64,000 nucleotides of DNA, from NCBI GenBank assembly GCA_013397075.1, contig VWZS01002359.1, positions 1 to 64,000 on the forward strand, given 5' to 3'. The notes beneath the pieces are model-generated. The model ran no database searches, was not told the origin of the DNA, and was given only the letters and a program-made list of their open reading frames with translations. The position numbers and the translations under genes are program-made. Shown here piece by piece: positions 50,315 through 64,000 of this stretch (its first letter is position 1; every line of letters starts with the position of its first letter). The DNA is from Rhabdornis inornatus. Its lineage: Eukaryota > Chordata > Aves > Passeriformes > Rhabdornithidae.

Positions 50315-53300
50315 ATATTTTTGATTATAGAGCTCACAGGGCCCAAGCTTTTGCAGACACCATCACAGACTTGGACATATCCAGAAGTTTTCAACAATTC
50401 TCCCTCTCTTCAACTGATTTGGATGCTAGATGCCACTCCAAATATTCCCAACCTTGAGAGCAGATCAGCTGGAGGGTTCCAACAATTCCACCAGTCACCA
50501 GGGGTAGTGATTACTTTTAGGCTGAATTTGCAGCAAATTTTTGTGCTGCTGCTGGTACCAAAGTGAAAGCACAATATTTTCCTTTGCTTTTCTGCCTGGT
50601 TGCAAAAGAGAATAAAGAGGGACTGCTCTTTTCACTGCTCTTTCTCATCATCAAACTGGCTTAGGGTGATATTGGTCCTACCCAAATCATCCAGCAGTTG
50701 TGTAACCCAAATTAGAGAAGCAACATTTTTCTCATCCTATTTAAATAGCACAAAATGGTCCATTACGTACCCCTCTGGAATTCCTGGAAATGAAGCAGAC
50801 ATTAATTCTGAAAGATTAATTGAAACATTACCTCTGGCACCACTACAGGTAGTTCAGCTCTTTATTGATTCCAGTTTGGCATTGACACCCAAGTTCCATT
50901 TCAGGTGATGATGTAGAGCCTGGTGAGAGAATAAGAAAGATCTTGTTACTACAAGAACAAGGAGTTACTAAGGTGAATATACATGTGACAGATACACTCT
51001 CTTAAATCTTCTCATATAAGAGATCTGTCACAGTTGTTATCATTCAACCAGGCTAGTCAGAAAAAGTGGTTTTCAGTAGAAAAATCCATTTCATTGAAAG
51101 CTAAATATCTCATGGAGTTCTGTCTGTTTTGACAGCCTTTCTTACTGAAAGTTTTATGGGATCCTTGTAATAGTACTGGTAAAAATAACAGGTGGTGGAG
51201 AAGATGAAGTGGAAACCAAACCTCTCCCAGCAAAAGATAAATTTCACAAAATTATGTAGGGATTTATGACTTTTAAGGTTTAAAGTCTTCTCCAAGTAGA
51301 ACAAAAAAGAATTGAAGACATCCCTAAAATTTATTTCTGTTCTCTGTTAACCATCTCTGTTATTCACATAGTTGTCGAATGACATCTTCCTTCAGTCCTC
51401 TGCTAATTGTTCAGATGTGAAAATAAGAATTAGTACAGATGATTTAATCTCAGACATTTGAGAAATGAAAAAAAAAATAAGAGACAAGGAAAAATAGGAC
51501 ATTTATCTAAAGGAAGAGAAGTAGAACAGCTGCATGAGGCTGAAGTACACACTGCACCTGAACTCAAGGCTAAGGCAGTCTAATTCCAGGTTTAAGAATA
51601 GAATCAGGGAAATGGAGAAGCTCTAGAGGTGTTTGGAAGTTAATGATGCAGCATTGTAGTAAAGCCCAAATTAAATTCTCAGTTTTCTCAATAGATGCAC
51701 ATTAAAACAAAAGTACTTTCAGAATAAAGGTGTCTTATGCTGATTCGTTGTTGCTCCCTCAGAATGGGTTTTCTTTTCTGGTTTTGCTGCCAAGCAATGA
51801 CATATGGGGGGTTTCCTGCTCATACTTCTAGGTGAAGTATTTTTAGGACAAAAAACAAAGGATAAAGGATAAAATATGAAGCAAGTGGAGAAACTGATAG
51901 AAACTTAAATAAAGTAGAATGTGTCAAATTATGTACTCTGACTCTGGACATTACTGCCAGCAAAAGGAGAAAGAAGGGTAATTGGTCTCATATAAGTACC
52001 CTTCCTTGTCCCAATTGCACTTGACAATGGGGTTGGTCTGTAGCTCTGATCTCTGCATCATTATTTAGGAACTTAAATGTAGACATCAAAGCAGTTTGAG
52101 TCACTGGAAGTTCTGAGGAGTTATCCTTACTTGCACAGGATGTTTAGGACAGAGGCTTAAGGTTTCAAAATGTAAAAAATGATCCTGTAGTTTTCACACA
52201 TGTGACTGTACCCATGCAGATGAGTAGAGGAAGAGAGAATTAATATGCCCTATTTTGCTTTAAAAGGTTTATCTGATTCCTTCCTTCCTTCCTTCCTTCC
52301 TTCCTTCCTTCCTTCCTTCCTTCCTTCCTTCCTTCCTTCCTTCCTTCGTTCCTTCCTTCCTTCCTTCNNNNNNNNNNNNNNNNNNNNNNNNNNNNNNTTA
52401 TATGCCCCTATTTTGCTTTACCTTGTTTCTCTCCTTCCTTCCTTCCTTCCTTACTTCCTTCCTTCCTTCCTTCCTTCCTTCCTTTTCTCCTGTCCTCTGG
52501 AGCTGGCCAAGAGCTCACATTTTATCCCCTAAATCTTCTCTCACTTAATGACTCAGGTATTATTGTGTAAGTGAAGCGACTTACACTGAATTGTTTTTAT
52601 GGTTGTAGATTCTACTGTTTAGACTCCAAAACCTTTTAATTCTCTAACAATCTTTGTTTCTTCTCTTTCAGAGATATCTTATTCAGGGATTAAGGTTTTT
52701 TTCCTCAGGCAATAATTACTCTTCTTCAGCTATATTGATAGAGTTTGGTGTTATTTGAAATTTGGAAGAGTTTAATTTTTTTTTTTTTAAGAGAAAGAGA
52801 TGGTAGAAGATGATGTGTTTTATAGCTCTCCAAGCTCTCTTTTTGCAGACTTAGATTCCTCAAGAAATATTAAAAAATTACTAAATAACATCTCTGTCAG
52901 AAAGGATTTTCACTAGGATTAGTTTCGTAGACAGAGTTCCAAACAAACCTTTGCAACAAGAAATATTTCTGTAGAAAGGGAAACCACAGACAGTCACAGG
53001 AAATTAAGAACATTTTGACAGATGGATCACAATATTTATCAAGGGGAAAACCAGAGAAGCAGTATAGATGTTCTCTCCTTTGAGCAGCCTAAAATTTTAT
53101 ATCTATAACTCCAGCCTGGCCCCTATTTATAAGGACAGAATTTCATTGGCAAGGAAATAAGGATGGCGTGTTCAGGATTGGGGAGGGGAGGGAGAGGAGG
53201 CTTGTTCTCAGCAGCTGGTCACAGAGAAAGGTTGTTTTCTTGGGAATGAGATTCAAAACTCCATTTGACAGCAGAGCTGAAAAGATGGTCACAAAATAAA

Positions 53301-54508
53301 CAGTGCTGCCAACAGGAGCTGTCACCATATTTAAGGCTGATGAGTAGTAATTAATACAGATTCTTTCAAGCAAGACTTGCAGGAAATGGTGCTCAGTGAT
53401 TCACAGAGGAAGAGGAAAGTGAGAGACTCTTCCTTGGAATTTGAATTCAGTGCCTGTGAAAGCCTGGAAGTGCTGGTGTGCAGGTCTCCCAGCCTTCAGC
53501 TGCACCAGATGGGTTCTGTGTGTTTGTTCAAATTGCAGCAGCTTTAAAAACAACATTCACAAGCAGAGGTGTCCCTAATCCATTCTGACTCTCTCACACA
53601 CCTTCAAATCTCACACAATTTGGAACCTGATGGAAACTTCTAGTCCAGTTCTGGTTGTTCCTAGTCCTAATGTTAAAATCCCAAATGTTTTGGGAGTTAA
53701 AAATGTTCATCTAAGAATGTCTGAGAAAAAGTTAAAAAGGATGAAAAAGTAGTAACTTAATACCTGCTGTTTAGCTCTAGTGTCAGCTACCTGGAAATGT
53801 CTTAATAATTGTAGGATGCAAGATACAATGTATGGGATAGGAGACATATACATATTTTGTGTATAAAAACCCTATATCTCCTACCTTGTGTAACTTGAAA
53901 ATTATGTCATTCTTGAATTTTCAGATGGAAGTGCACCACTGTGTAAACTGGTTTTTGTGTTTTCAAATAATGTCATGCTGCAGTAATGTTTATAAGCCCT
54001 GAAGCACAATGCAAAAGACCCCCAAAGTCTGTATTACTGATTGTAGTGTTGTAGGGTCGTAACATCTAGAAACCGAAAAGAAATATGTTTTATATGACAA
54101 ATGGGCTTTGCAGTCTTGATACACAAACACGTGTCACATAAGTGGTTAAATTTAGTCCCACTATTGTCAGGGGAGGAGATAAGAGCTGAGCTCTACCCAG
54201 ATTTTTTTTAGCTTTTGTCAAGCCACCCCTACTCCAAGTACAACTTCTTACCAGTGATGGTTAAAAGCCATGTAAATAACTGCTTCACCACACAGTTCAA
54301 CAGAATGCCAAGTGCTCATGCGAGTTCTGCCCTGAGGTTGTGTGGATGTTTCTCAGTCTGGACCACAAAGATCATGCCTTGTGAGGAGGCTCTGAGCAGC
54401 CCATGCAGTTATTTCACCTGGTTCACCCTTCCCTTCTCTGCCACTGGAAAAGCTGTCCCACTGATGAGCCACATCAGTGCTGTCCACAGGTTTTTTTGAC
54501 AGCAAGAC
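50315..54508. other. Unique sequence around a gapped microsatellite
   Basis: AT-rich. A 102-codon frame (50,600-50,908) and a 94-codon frame (54,215-54,499) show no domain. The gapped array is listed separately. Confidence 0.4.
52241..52484 (+). repeat. (TTCC)n microsatellite with assembly gap and duplicated flank
   Basis: An array at 52,277-52,367 (one G interruption) ends in 30 N bases (52,368-52,397). After the gap, 52,398-52,432 repeats the array's own 5' flank: 'atatgccc(c)tattttgcttta' occurs on both sides. A second TTCC array follows at 52,433-52,484. The repeat is real but its true length is unknown. The duplicated flank suggests two reads or alleles placed in series. Confidence 0.9.
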
Positions 54509-54563
54509 TTCAGGGATGAGTATTTCCCAACCTAAATGATTCCATGATTCTCGAATTCTGTGA
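54509..54563 (+). mobile_element. CR1 LINE 3' tail fragment
   Basis: 'tttcccaacctaaatgattc' plus 'catgattctcgaattctgtg' is a CR1 3' tail. Only about 55 bases are recognisable. Confidence 0.65.
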
Positions 54564-54613
54564 CTAGAGTTGAGCTTTCTGGCAAAGCGACCTACTGATT
54601 AATTACAGTTTTC

Positions 54614-54990
54614 ACAGAATCACAGAATATCCTGAGTGGGAAGGGACACCAAGGATCATCCAGTCCAACCCCTGTCCCTGCACAGACACCCCAACAATCC
54701 CACCCTGTGCATCCCTGGGAGCGTTGTCCAAACCCTCCTGGAGCTCTGGCAGCCTTGGGGCTGTGCCCATTCCCTGGAGAGCCTGGGCAGTGCCTGCCCC
54801 TCTGGGGGAAGAACCTTTCCCTGATCTCCAGCCTGACCCTCCCTGATATAACTGGAGGCTTTCAGTATCTACACTGTGGGTGTCTGCCCTGTTGGGGTCT
54901 CCCCAAGCTCTGCAGGGGAATCTGGAGCACCTTCTCCCCTTCTTCTCTCCCCTGGATATTTCAGGGCTGTTTTTCCCAATTCCTTCCTCA
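54614..54990 (-). mobile_element. CR1 LINE, 5'-truncated
   Basis: 'cacagaatcacagaatatcc' is followed by 'atcatccagtccaacccctg', 'cagacaccccaacaatccca', 'ctcctggagctctggcagcc' and 'tgatctccagcctgaccctc'. It shares its subfamily blocks with 46,281-46,435 and faces the tail fragment at 54,509, forming a tail-to-tail pair. Confidence 0.93.
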
Positions 54991-55919
54991 CTCTTAGTTT
55001 ATTTGCAAAGCAGGGATATGGTAGAGTTTCATTACTAAATTAAATAGTTGTTCTATTTGGTGCAGATTTAGTGCTCGATTGATACAATAATTAATTCAAC
55101 TAAAGGTTCTGTTCCAATTAGCACAAAGTATATATGAACTAAGACAAAAAATAGTGGGTATGTTGAGTGAAGAGTTTACTCTTTTCCAAAACAAGTATCT
55201 TCTCAAGGAGCCAAGATGCTGTAGCAGATACAACTTTCTGAGTACAAAAATTAAAGTTCAGCCAAAGATAGCAATAGTTCTTTGATTAGTTGTAAGCTTC
55301 CAAGCAAAAAAAACCACCAGTAATCAGGAATATATATTAGCATAAATTACACACAATAAGAATGACAAGAAAAACAACAAAACTTTGATCCTTGGAATCT
55401 GGCTTTAAAAGCATGAGTCTGCATTGTAATTTAGTGTTTGTTTAAGCTAGTGTATTGTTTTTAGTTTTTCCAGTCAGGGACTTTCACCCACAGATATCAG
55501 TTTTACCCAGGGAAAGGACAGTGAGAAGATTTTTGTCAGCCACAGAAACTAGAGGTTTTATTTATCAGAAACTTTTATCTATCAGATGGCTTTGGCAGCT
55601 TAAAAATCTTTGGATTTTTCTTTTAGCTCAAGCCTGGTATGGGACATGCTGCCTGGAAGGCTATTCTCCACAATATTCCCATTATATCACCAATTATTTC
55701 TAGCCTTGAGGATATCAAGGTTTTTGTGTGCACATAATGAAGACTCACTCCATGACATCTTTCCAAGACCTGGACTATAAAACAAATCTGGTATCATCAG
55801 CCTTACAATAAAATCCCTGAGCTGGCATAACATCAGTACTTCCTAAAGGAGTCAGTGCAGCCTGTCTCTAACTGGGAGAATAGACATTTGCTACAAGGAA
55901 ATTTTAAAAAAGGAAGAAA

Positions 55920-55986
55920 GGAAGGAAGGAAGGAAGGAAGGAAGGAAGGAAGGAAGGAAGGAAGGAAGAAGAAAGNAGAAAGGCTG
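55920..55986 (+). repeat. (GGAA)n microsatellite with one N
   Basis: Twelve perfect GGAA units (55,920-55,967), then 'gaagaaagNagaaagg' with an unresolved base at 55,976. Confidence 0.92.
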
Positions 55987-56773
55987 ATCAAAACAGTGAT
56001 TTGTTTTCACGTGTATGATTCATTCCCTTAAATAAACAGCAAGTAAAAATCAGCCTCCCTCTAGCTACAAATTGGCCAAAGCATTCACAGATCAATCTTG
56101 ATCACTCTTGATAATGGGCTTTCTCCACTGAGTCCATTTCACCCAGCGTGCAAAGTGCAGCTTCTTACTCTCAGCTTAATGCATTTAATAAAACTTAATT
56201 AAACATTTGCAAGCTTAATGAAGCACTCTGGAAATGAAAACAAAGGCAAGCCAATATCCTTCTAAATGGAAACTTGTCCATCAGAGTCCCACTGAAAAAC
56301 CTGAAACTGTGTGCTGAGCTTTTAATGTGTCCTCTGGGGTTAATAGGGTAGATCAGGGTAGCATTGAAAGTCCTGTTACAGTATATTATCTATTTCTTTT
56401 TATTACCATGTCAGTCACATATATGTGCTTTATGATGTGCTGTATATTCCAGCTGGAGCTGGACAAAATCAGTTTAGAGGTAACAAAGAGAACAAATCCC
56501 AAATATTTAACTTATGCAAAATGCACCATGTGCAGTGAATTCATTTATGGTAGGGACCTTCACACCAATGAAGGAAGATAAAAGTGGATAAAACTGTTGG
56601 AAAACACATGAAAATGCCAAGCCTGTCCATGGGAGCTGGCGGGGAATGTGTGGGAAATCACGTCCTGTTTCTCCAGCAAAAGGAATGGGATGCTGATAAC
56701 TTGGTGTTCCTCCCACTACATACTATTGTCTGAAGCCATGGAATGGGTTTAAATATTATCATTAGTGTTGCTA

Positions 56774-56844
56774 TTTATTATTGTTATGGTTATTGTTATT
56801 TATTATTATTGTTATTATTATTGTTATTGTTGTTGTTGTTGTTT
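56774..56844 (+). repeat. (TTA/TTG)n compound microsatellite
   Basis: About 70 bases of mixed TTA and TTG trinucleotides, resolving to pure TTG at the 3' end. Confidence 0.9.
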
Positions 56845-57019
56845 GTGTAATAATATTCTACTCTTTTCTTTTATTCTAATAATTTGATCTGAATTAATAT
56901 TAATTCTCTGATTATTCAGGTAAGATTTTCAATATATTGATAAGTACTTCTTTGCTTTAATATGTGTTTTATCATTGTCTGTAACAAGGTTTTGAATGCT
57001 AATGGGGTTTTTTTCCCAA

Positions 57020-57145
57020 TCCTTTCCTGAAGAGAGGTGTGAGCAGTGAAGTCCTTTGGAGGAGTTCCCCTTTGGACACTGGGAGAGGTTCTAGGGTCTC
57101 TCTGGAGCCTTCTCACAGCCCCAGCTCTCCCAGCCTGTCTCTCAT
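57020..57145 (-). mobile_element. CR1 LINE internal fragment
   Basis: 'tctggagccttctcacagcc' and 'ccagctctcccagcctgtct' match, in antisense, the ORF2 C-terminal part of CR1. No 3' tail is attached. It lies 120 bases from the next minus-strand CR1. Confidence 0.7.
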
Positions 57146-57267
57146 CTATTAACTTTAGCACAGTCTTAGGGTGTTGTTTTACGTTGTGAATAGCTGACAT
57201 TTTGTAAGGAGCAAGAAAGTCGTCTTCTTATCCCAGCAATAAATTTCCAAAGCTGAAGGGTCTTCAT

Positions 57268-57715
57268 TCACAGAATCACAGAGTCCTTAGGTTGGGAGGG
57301 ACCTCTGGAGATCCTCTGTCCCACCCCTGGCCAAGGCAGGGTCTCCTGGAGACACAGGGGCACGTCCAGGTGGGTTTGGGATGTTTCCAGAGAGGGAGAG
57401 TCCAGGCCCTCCCTGTTCCAGTGCTCTGCCACCCTCCGTGAAAAGTTCCTCATGCTGAGGTAGAATTTGTTGTGCTTGGCTAGTTTATGGCCATCACTTC
57501 TTGTCCTCTCACTGGGCATCTTTGAACAGAGTTTGGCACCATCCTCTTGGCACCTGCTCTTGAGATGTTTTCATAGACTGATGAAAACACCTCTAAATTT
57601 TCTCTACTCCAAATTAATCAGACCTATCTCCCACAGTCTCTCCTCATCAGAGAGATGTTCCAAACTGCTTCTCATCTTTGTGTTAATCCCACTGCATTCC
57701 TGTTTAGTTCCCTCC
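57268..57715 (-). mobile_element. CR1 LINE, 5'-truncated
   Basis: 'ttcacagaatcacagagtcc' and 'ttaggttgggagggacctct' open the reverse-complement 3' end, followed by decayed ORF2 C-terminal DNA ending near 'tctcctcatcagagagatgt' and 'tgtgttaatcccactgcatt'. On the minus strand KHNKFYLSMRNFSRRVAEHWN reads as a degraded CR1 C-terminal block, split here by frame as written. Different subfamily from most copies. Confidence 0.88.
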
Positions 57716-59436
<1,721 letters not shown>

Positions 59437-62400
59437 TATTCCATGCAGTGGCTAAATGTGGGCCTTAATCACTTCTTGCTTTTTAATTTTTTTTTTTTCT
59501 TTTCAATAACTGCTTTTTTTCTATCTATGACTGGGAGTATTTTTCTTTCTTTTTTTTTTGCCTTTCATTTGTTGTTCTTTTTTTTGCTCTTTGTCTCTAA
59601 CATATATTGCAGATTTTTTGATAGAAAATGGGCCTAGACTCAATAGAATTGTCAATAACAGCCTTAGTAGTTCTGGGCTGATTATTCACATTGCCCAATA
59701 TTACACATGTAATCTAGGCTAGGAACCTTGGACCTTTGGATTGCTGATGGACATGTGCAGGCTAATGAGATGTGTAAATTACCCTTCGGAGCGTTATTGC
59801 AAATAGAAGAGGCTCCTATCTTAAAGCTTTCATTACAGATGCTGTAAGTTTTGCCAGCTGGATGCCTCCATCTGGGCAGGGATGGATTCAGCCACCTGAA
59901 ATACGTGTTACCTTTAGCAGTGTGACAAAGGCCTTGCTTACAGAGCAGCTTCACCTGATTAAGAATTGCCGGTTCCCCAAGTGCTTAGGTGCAAATGACA
60001 TCTATTAACCTGAAAGTCAAATATCTGCACTTGCAGGGGGATTACTACCCAGTGTGTCTGAGTTCTTTAGAGAACAGCTTTCCCCAACTCTGTCAATGAC
60101 ATTAAAAGTTGTCTCTTAAGGAAAAAAGTAACCAGGCAGTTTAATGACTAAGTTTGTGTGTACAGAATCCAGCTACTTTAGTAAATATTCACATTAAAAA
60201 ATCATATATATCTGGGTTGAAGTGAAGGAATATAATCACTCCAATTTATTTTAGGAGAGTATGACAAAATATTGCCTTTCCAATGAAGGAAAAAAATTGT
60301 CATCAATGTATTCCATTCTAGCAAAGGCATATTAGAAATAGCACCAATGTTTTCAATCTCAGTCAGTTCATGTGTTCGTTTTGCTCACTTCAGTCTGTTA
60401 AAGCTGAGAAATAATGTATGAAAATAAGTGTTTGGTACTTTTACATGTTTTACATGTACAAATTCTAATTGACTAGCGGCTTTAATATTTGGAGTCCAGA
60501 TAAAATTCATAGCTAAGAATTTCCATTTTCTATTTGTGTTGACAAGTCAGCATTTTTAAAATGCTTAGCAGCACAGTTCTCATCTTAACTTTATGCATCT
60601 AAATATTAAAAAGGTAGCTGTGATGCACTCTGATGTCCTTCTGTTAAACAAGAACTTTCACGTCTCAAGCTGTCAAACTAGTCTCTTCAGAAATATGGAT
60701 TCTGGGAGGGAAATCTTAAGCACTGGACAGCAAGAGAGGAATAAAATTCATAGAAAGACAGTGGTACAAAACCAGTTTTTAAAAAAATAAAATTAAAAAT
60801 TAATAGAGCTAATACATTTTAGAATTACTGTCTAATATTGTAGAAATTGTCTATATTATTTGAGGGGGTTGGTTTGGTTTGGTTTGGTTTGGTTTGGTTT
60901 GGTTTATTTGATGCTGAGGAAGGACTTAGTTGGAAAATTTATAATGATACACAGGACATAGGGTTATTTAAAATTATTTTGACATCTTACACAACCATAA
61001 AGTTCTCTCATGTTGTGATGCCTTAGTCTTGTAGGCAGAGTTATGCCTTAATACACACCTGGTAAACTGAATAACTGAGAGGGACATGAGAGGCTCCCAT
61101 GAAAAGGACACATGAAAGAAGCTCTACACATTTAAGAAATTAATTATCTTTTGTCATTCTCCTATTCCTGTTTAATGCTTAAGGTTTCTTCTCTGCTGAG
61201 AGTGAGGGAAAGATGTAAGATAAAACTTTGTGTGTTCAAAACTAGTGATGACCAATTTTCTTCTGCCACACTCATGCTCAGTGCTTGTAGCTGATCTTTG
61301 CCTTTTTGGTCTTCTGTTATCCCTGTGGTACCTAAATGCTCTTGGAGTGAGCTACATAGCTGTGATGGGACCCCAAAGCTCTTCAAAGACACTTTGTTCG
61401 CCCCTCTTTCCCCACCTAAGATTTGTGTTTTGACACCTCGCTTTGTTTTATTCCTCCTCTTCTCTCCTCCCTGTCAGTTGACAATTGCCAAAAAGCCTTT
61501 TTCTAAAAAGAGAAAGCTCTTAGAATGTGTTGAAAGGTGGTCACACTCTGGATTAGCGCCTCTTCGGGGAGCACTGTTTTCAGAGCAAAGCTATCTCTGC
61601 CTCCCAGGTGGTTTTAAGTTCTTTACTGTGTGCTGAGAGCAGATCATAGGCAGACAAACAATGCAGGTGTTACCAGAGGGTCGGCAATCCTGCAGCACCC
61701 ATTGTTGCTAACATTGGCATTTCTTGTGTTTCCCTTTCATGTCTGCATGTTGCACTGAATATTCCCTAAAACAGAGGAGTATGTGAGTGTGTTGACAAGA
61801 TACGCTGATATTTTTAGATGCACATTACCATCCAAGGAGTAATCTGCAGGGAAGGAAAAACTTCACAATTTCTGGGAAGTAAAACTGTTTGTTTGCTCAT
61901 AATTCACACCTTACTGTTGTTGGCTTGTCAGGGAAAGAAAGAATTTATGACCCTGCTCTCCCAGGTGCACTGGCTCCCAAAGCAGTGTCATCTCTGGTGT
62001 AGCCATTATGCTGAATTTGTGAAACTAGAATGTCAGAAATCCGTATGGATAAGCTGACATTTTACTGACTGTGACCCAGGGCTATGGGTTGCTCCATCGG
62101 TGGTCTGTGTATGCAGAAGGTGCTAGGTATGTGCTACTTCTGGAGCAGATTTCGTGCTTAGAGAATGAAGCTGAGTGAATAGACCCCAAAGTCAGTCCTG
62201 CAGTCCCACAAACTGCCCTGCTGGGTCCCCATGAATCCTGCACATCAGCATTAAAGCTGCACTTGCTCTGGTGTTGAGATTTTCCAGCACTGACTTTCAT
62301 TAAAAGTAGCCACGACGTTCCTCGTTTCCAAACCCCATCCACACCCAGGGAGATATCAGCCTCTGCTCTTAGTTCAAATGAGGCATACAGCTCTCTTGCT

Positions 62401-62942
62401 TGTTTAAAAGCCTACTCAAATGAGATCTTGGTTCCTTTCCTCTCTCTACTTTTCCCTGGCTTCCCCCTTGCATTCCATCTACCTTGGCAGGAGCCCTGGC
62501 TGCACCATCCAGAGGGTGATCCCATTCCCAAGGGTGACTGTGCTGGCACAGCAGCTCAGATTCTGTCCCCTACCTGCCAAAGACGTCTGTTGGATTGTAA
62601 AACACTGGTCCTTCACCATATCCCATTTACCTGCTTGCTGTCAGTACAGCAGCCAGGAGGGTTGTGGACATTTTGTTTTGTCCCTGGAATACGTGCTGCG
62701 TTTTCAGAGAAAAGACCTTCAGACAGTTGTAGCCTGTCTGTCCTCCTTCCTGCACAAGCTGCTTACTCAGTGTGGGAAAACTGACTTTTTTTGGCTTTTG
62801 CCTCTTTGCCAACTTGAAGTGTCTGCCAAATGTGCACTTTCACAAGAAATACAGTCAGCATCTGCATACCTTTGGAAACAAAATTTGTTCTGAATATTGT
62901 CCTAGGTTGTCATTGTGCCATTTCGTGCGTACAATACACAGG
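59437..62942. other. Unique sequence, T-rich tracts, no gene supported
   Basis: T-rich tracts lie near 59,485-59,590. A less AT-rich block at 59,640-60,060 has no repeat similarity and may be a noncoding element. The 157-codon plus frame at 62,420-62,893 lacks domain features and overlaps a second open frame; I treat it as chance. Confidence 0.4.
60867..60905 (+). repeat. (GGTTT)n microsatellite
   Basis: Seven perfect GGTTT units (60,871-60,905) preceded by a partial one. Not the vertebrate telomere unit. Confidence 0.92.
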
Positions 62943-63228
62943 CTGTGACAGGACAGGGGCAGAGTGGCTTTAAACAGAAGCGTACATTTAGATTAGATAT
63001 TGGGAAGAAATTCCTCCTTGTGAGAATGGTGAGGCTCTGGCACAGGGTGCCCAGAGAAAACGTGGCTGCCCCTTGATCCTTGGAAGTGTCCCAGGCCAGG
63101 TTGGATGGGGCTTGGAGCAACCTGGGCTAGTGGAAGGCGTCCCTGCCCTTGGCAAGGGTGGCACTAGATGGGCTTTAAGGTCCCTCCCAGCCCATACAAA
63201 TCTGGATTTCCTTGATTCTGTGATTCTC
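62943..63228 (+). mobile_element. CR1 LINE, 5'-truncated
   Basis: 'tttagattagatattgggaa' and 'gaaattcctccttgtgagaa' (ORF2 C-terminus) are followed by 'ctggcacagggtgcccagag', 'gttggatggggcttggagca', 'aaggtccctcccagccc' and the tail 'cttgattctgtgattct'. A well-preserved 3' end. Confidence 0.95.
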
Positions 63229-64000
63229 TATTGCCATTGTTTCCTTGCTTTGTTTCTTATTTTCCATTTATGATGGCAGGAAATAACAGCATTGGTGAAT
63301 GCCAGCAGAGAGCACCAGGATCTGATCACTCCAAATATCTGCAATGCCCAGATGGAAATGAGTACACATGGATGTAGCCACAGTTCTTTCTGCTCCACCA
63401 TTGGGTTCATATCTTATTACAAAACTTTCTTATGGATCAATTTGTTTGCTGATTTGACTTATCCAGACTCATCTTTTCCTAAAAAGCCATCCTGAAGTTC
63501 TTTTTTGAGAACATAGAAAGTTTCCAATTGGAAAAAATGTCAAAAGGGAAATATTATTGTCTCCTGTTTGAGAACCACATAAACCTATGCCTTATTTTTT
63601 TTCCTCACTATATACTCGTGGGGTTTTCCTGTCGTATTTATCTTTATAGAATCCAGTTCTGGTAAAATAGAAGCTCTCCCTATTCCATGAGCCTACAGGT
63701 TCCAAAATCCAAAACTAGTCCATGACTAGTGGGGTAGGAAATCTGGCACAAAGCTAGTGAGTAATGACAGGAGGTTTCCACTACTCCAGTCCAACACAGT
63801 GAATGTGTTGTGTAATAACTAAATGATATCCCACTTTTGGGGCTTCTTCTGAATGGTATCTTCTATTGTGGACATATTTGTGCACACTGAAGAACTTTAA
63901 ATCTTGGCAGAGAAAGATACGTTAGAAAAAAAAGAAACAAAAAAAACAAAACACAAAAAAACTCAGCCAAGAAAGAAAAAATAGTCATAGGGGAAAAATT
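63229..64000. other. Unique AT-rich sequence to window end
   Basis: A-rich low complexity appears near 63,925-63,960. No gene seen. Confidence 0.45.

Larger units (their letters stand above)
54991..57019. other. AT-rich unique sequence with two microsatellites
   Basis: No gene seen. Frames do not exceed about 84 codons. Confidence 0.45.

Noticed and set aside
52245..52532. 95-codon Phe/Leu/Pro/Ser-rich frame
   Set aside because: Translation of a TTCC microsatellite across an assembly gap.
60867..60905. GGTTT array as an interstitial telomere repeat
   Set aside because: The unit is GGTTT, not the vertebrate telomere hexamer.
62420..62893. 157-codon plus-strand frame
   Set aside because: No domain, signal or repeat pattern. 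A second overlapping frame is equally open and no splice or promoter context is visible. Most likely chance in slightly GC-richer DNA.

Overview
The window looks like intergenic DNA from a bird nucleus, most probably a songbird. The strongest evidence is about twenty 3'-anchored fragments of CR1, the dominant avian LINE. They are recognised by their conserved 3' end: a 'gggttggaaggg..cct' block on the minus strand or a 'tgattctgtgat'-type tail on the plus strand. Remnants of avian endogenous retroviruses (an ERVL-type provirus remnant, an alpharetrovirus/ERVK-like LTR and others) and simple repeats sit in AT-rich unique sequence. The songbird assignment is inference from the mix of CR1 variants; no diagnostic gene is present.

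I find no protein-coding gene, exon, tRNA, rRNA, CRISPR array or operon that I can support. The open reading frames are short and patternless, or are shadows of CR1, retroviral and simple-repeat sequence. Where CR1 fragments are long enough, they show degraded pieces of the C-terminal part of the CR1 ORF2 protein.

Layout. 1-12.8 kb: AT-rich unique DNA with three CR1 fragments, a perfect 18-bp hairpin at 6.1 kb and a coding-looking stretch of unknown origin at 7.6-8.0 kb. 12.8-19.7 kb: five CR1 fragments on both strands, the longest at 18,987-19,728. 19.7-33.5 kb: mostly unique, with an LTR-like segment at 23.4 kb, A/C-rich repeats at 25.9 kb and CR1 pieces at 25.3, 32.5 and 33.2 kb. 37.9-41.5 kb: an LTR-retrotransposon cluster, comprising a minus-strand ERVL-type remnant with a near-complete 5' LTR, a gag-like remnant and a truncated 3' LTR, followed by one or two further LTR-like segments. 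43-57 kb: unique DNA with CR1 pieces, a tetranucleotide array broken by an assembly gap, and other microsatellites. 57.0-59.4 kb: CR1 cluster containing the most striking feature, a perfect array of 113 TCTGC units nested inside a CR1 element. 59.4-64 kb: mostly unique sequence and one more CR1 piece.

Nothing indicates a new multi-gene system. The items most worth a second look are the CR1-seeded pentamer array, the duplicated flank at the assembly gap (a likely assembly artefact), the hairpin at 6.1 kb and the LTR cluster at 38-41.5 kb.
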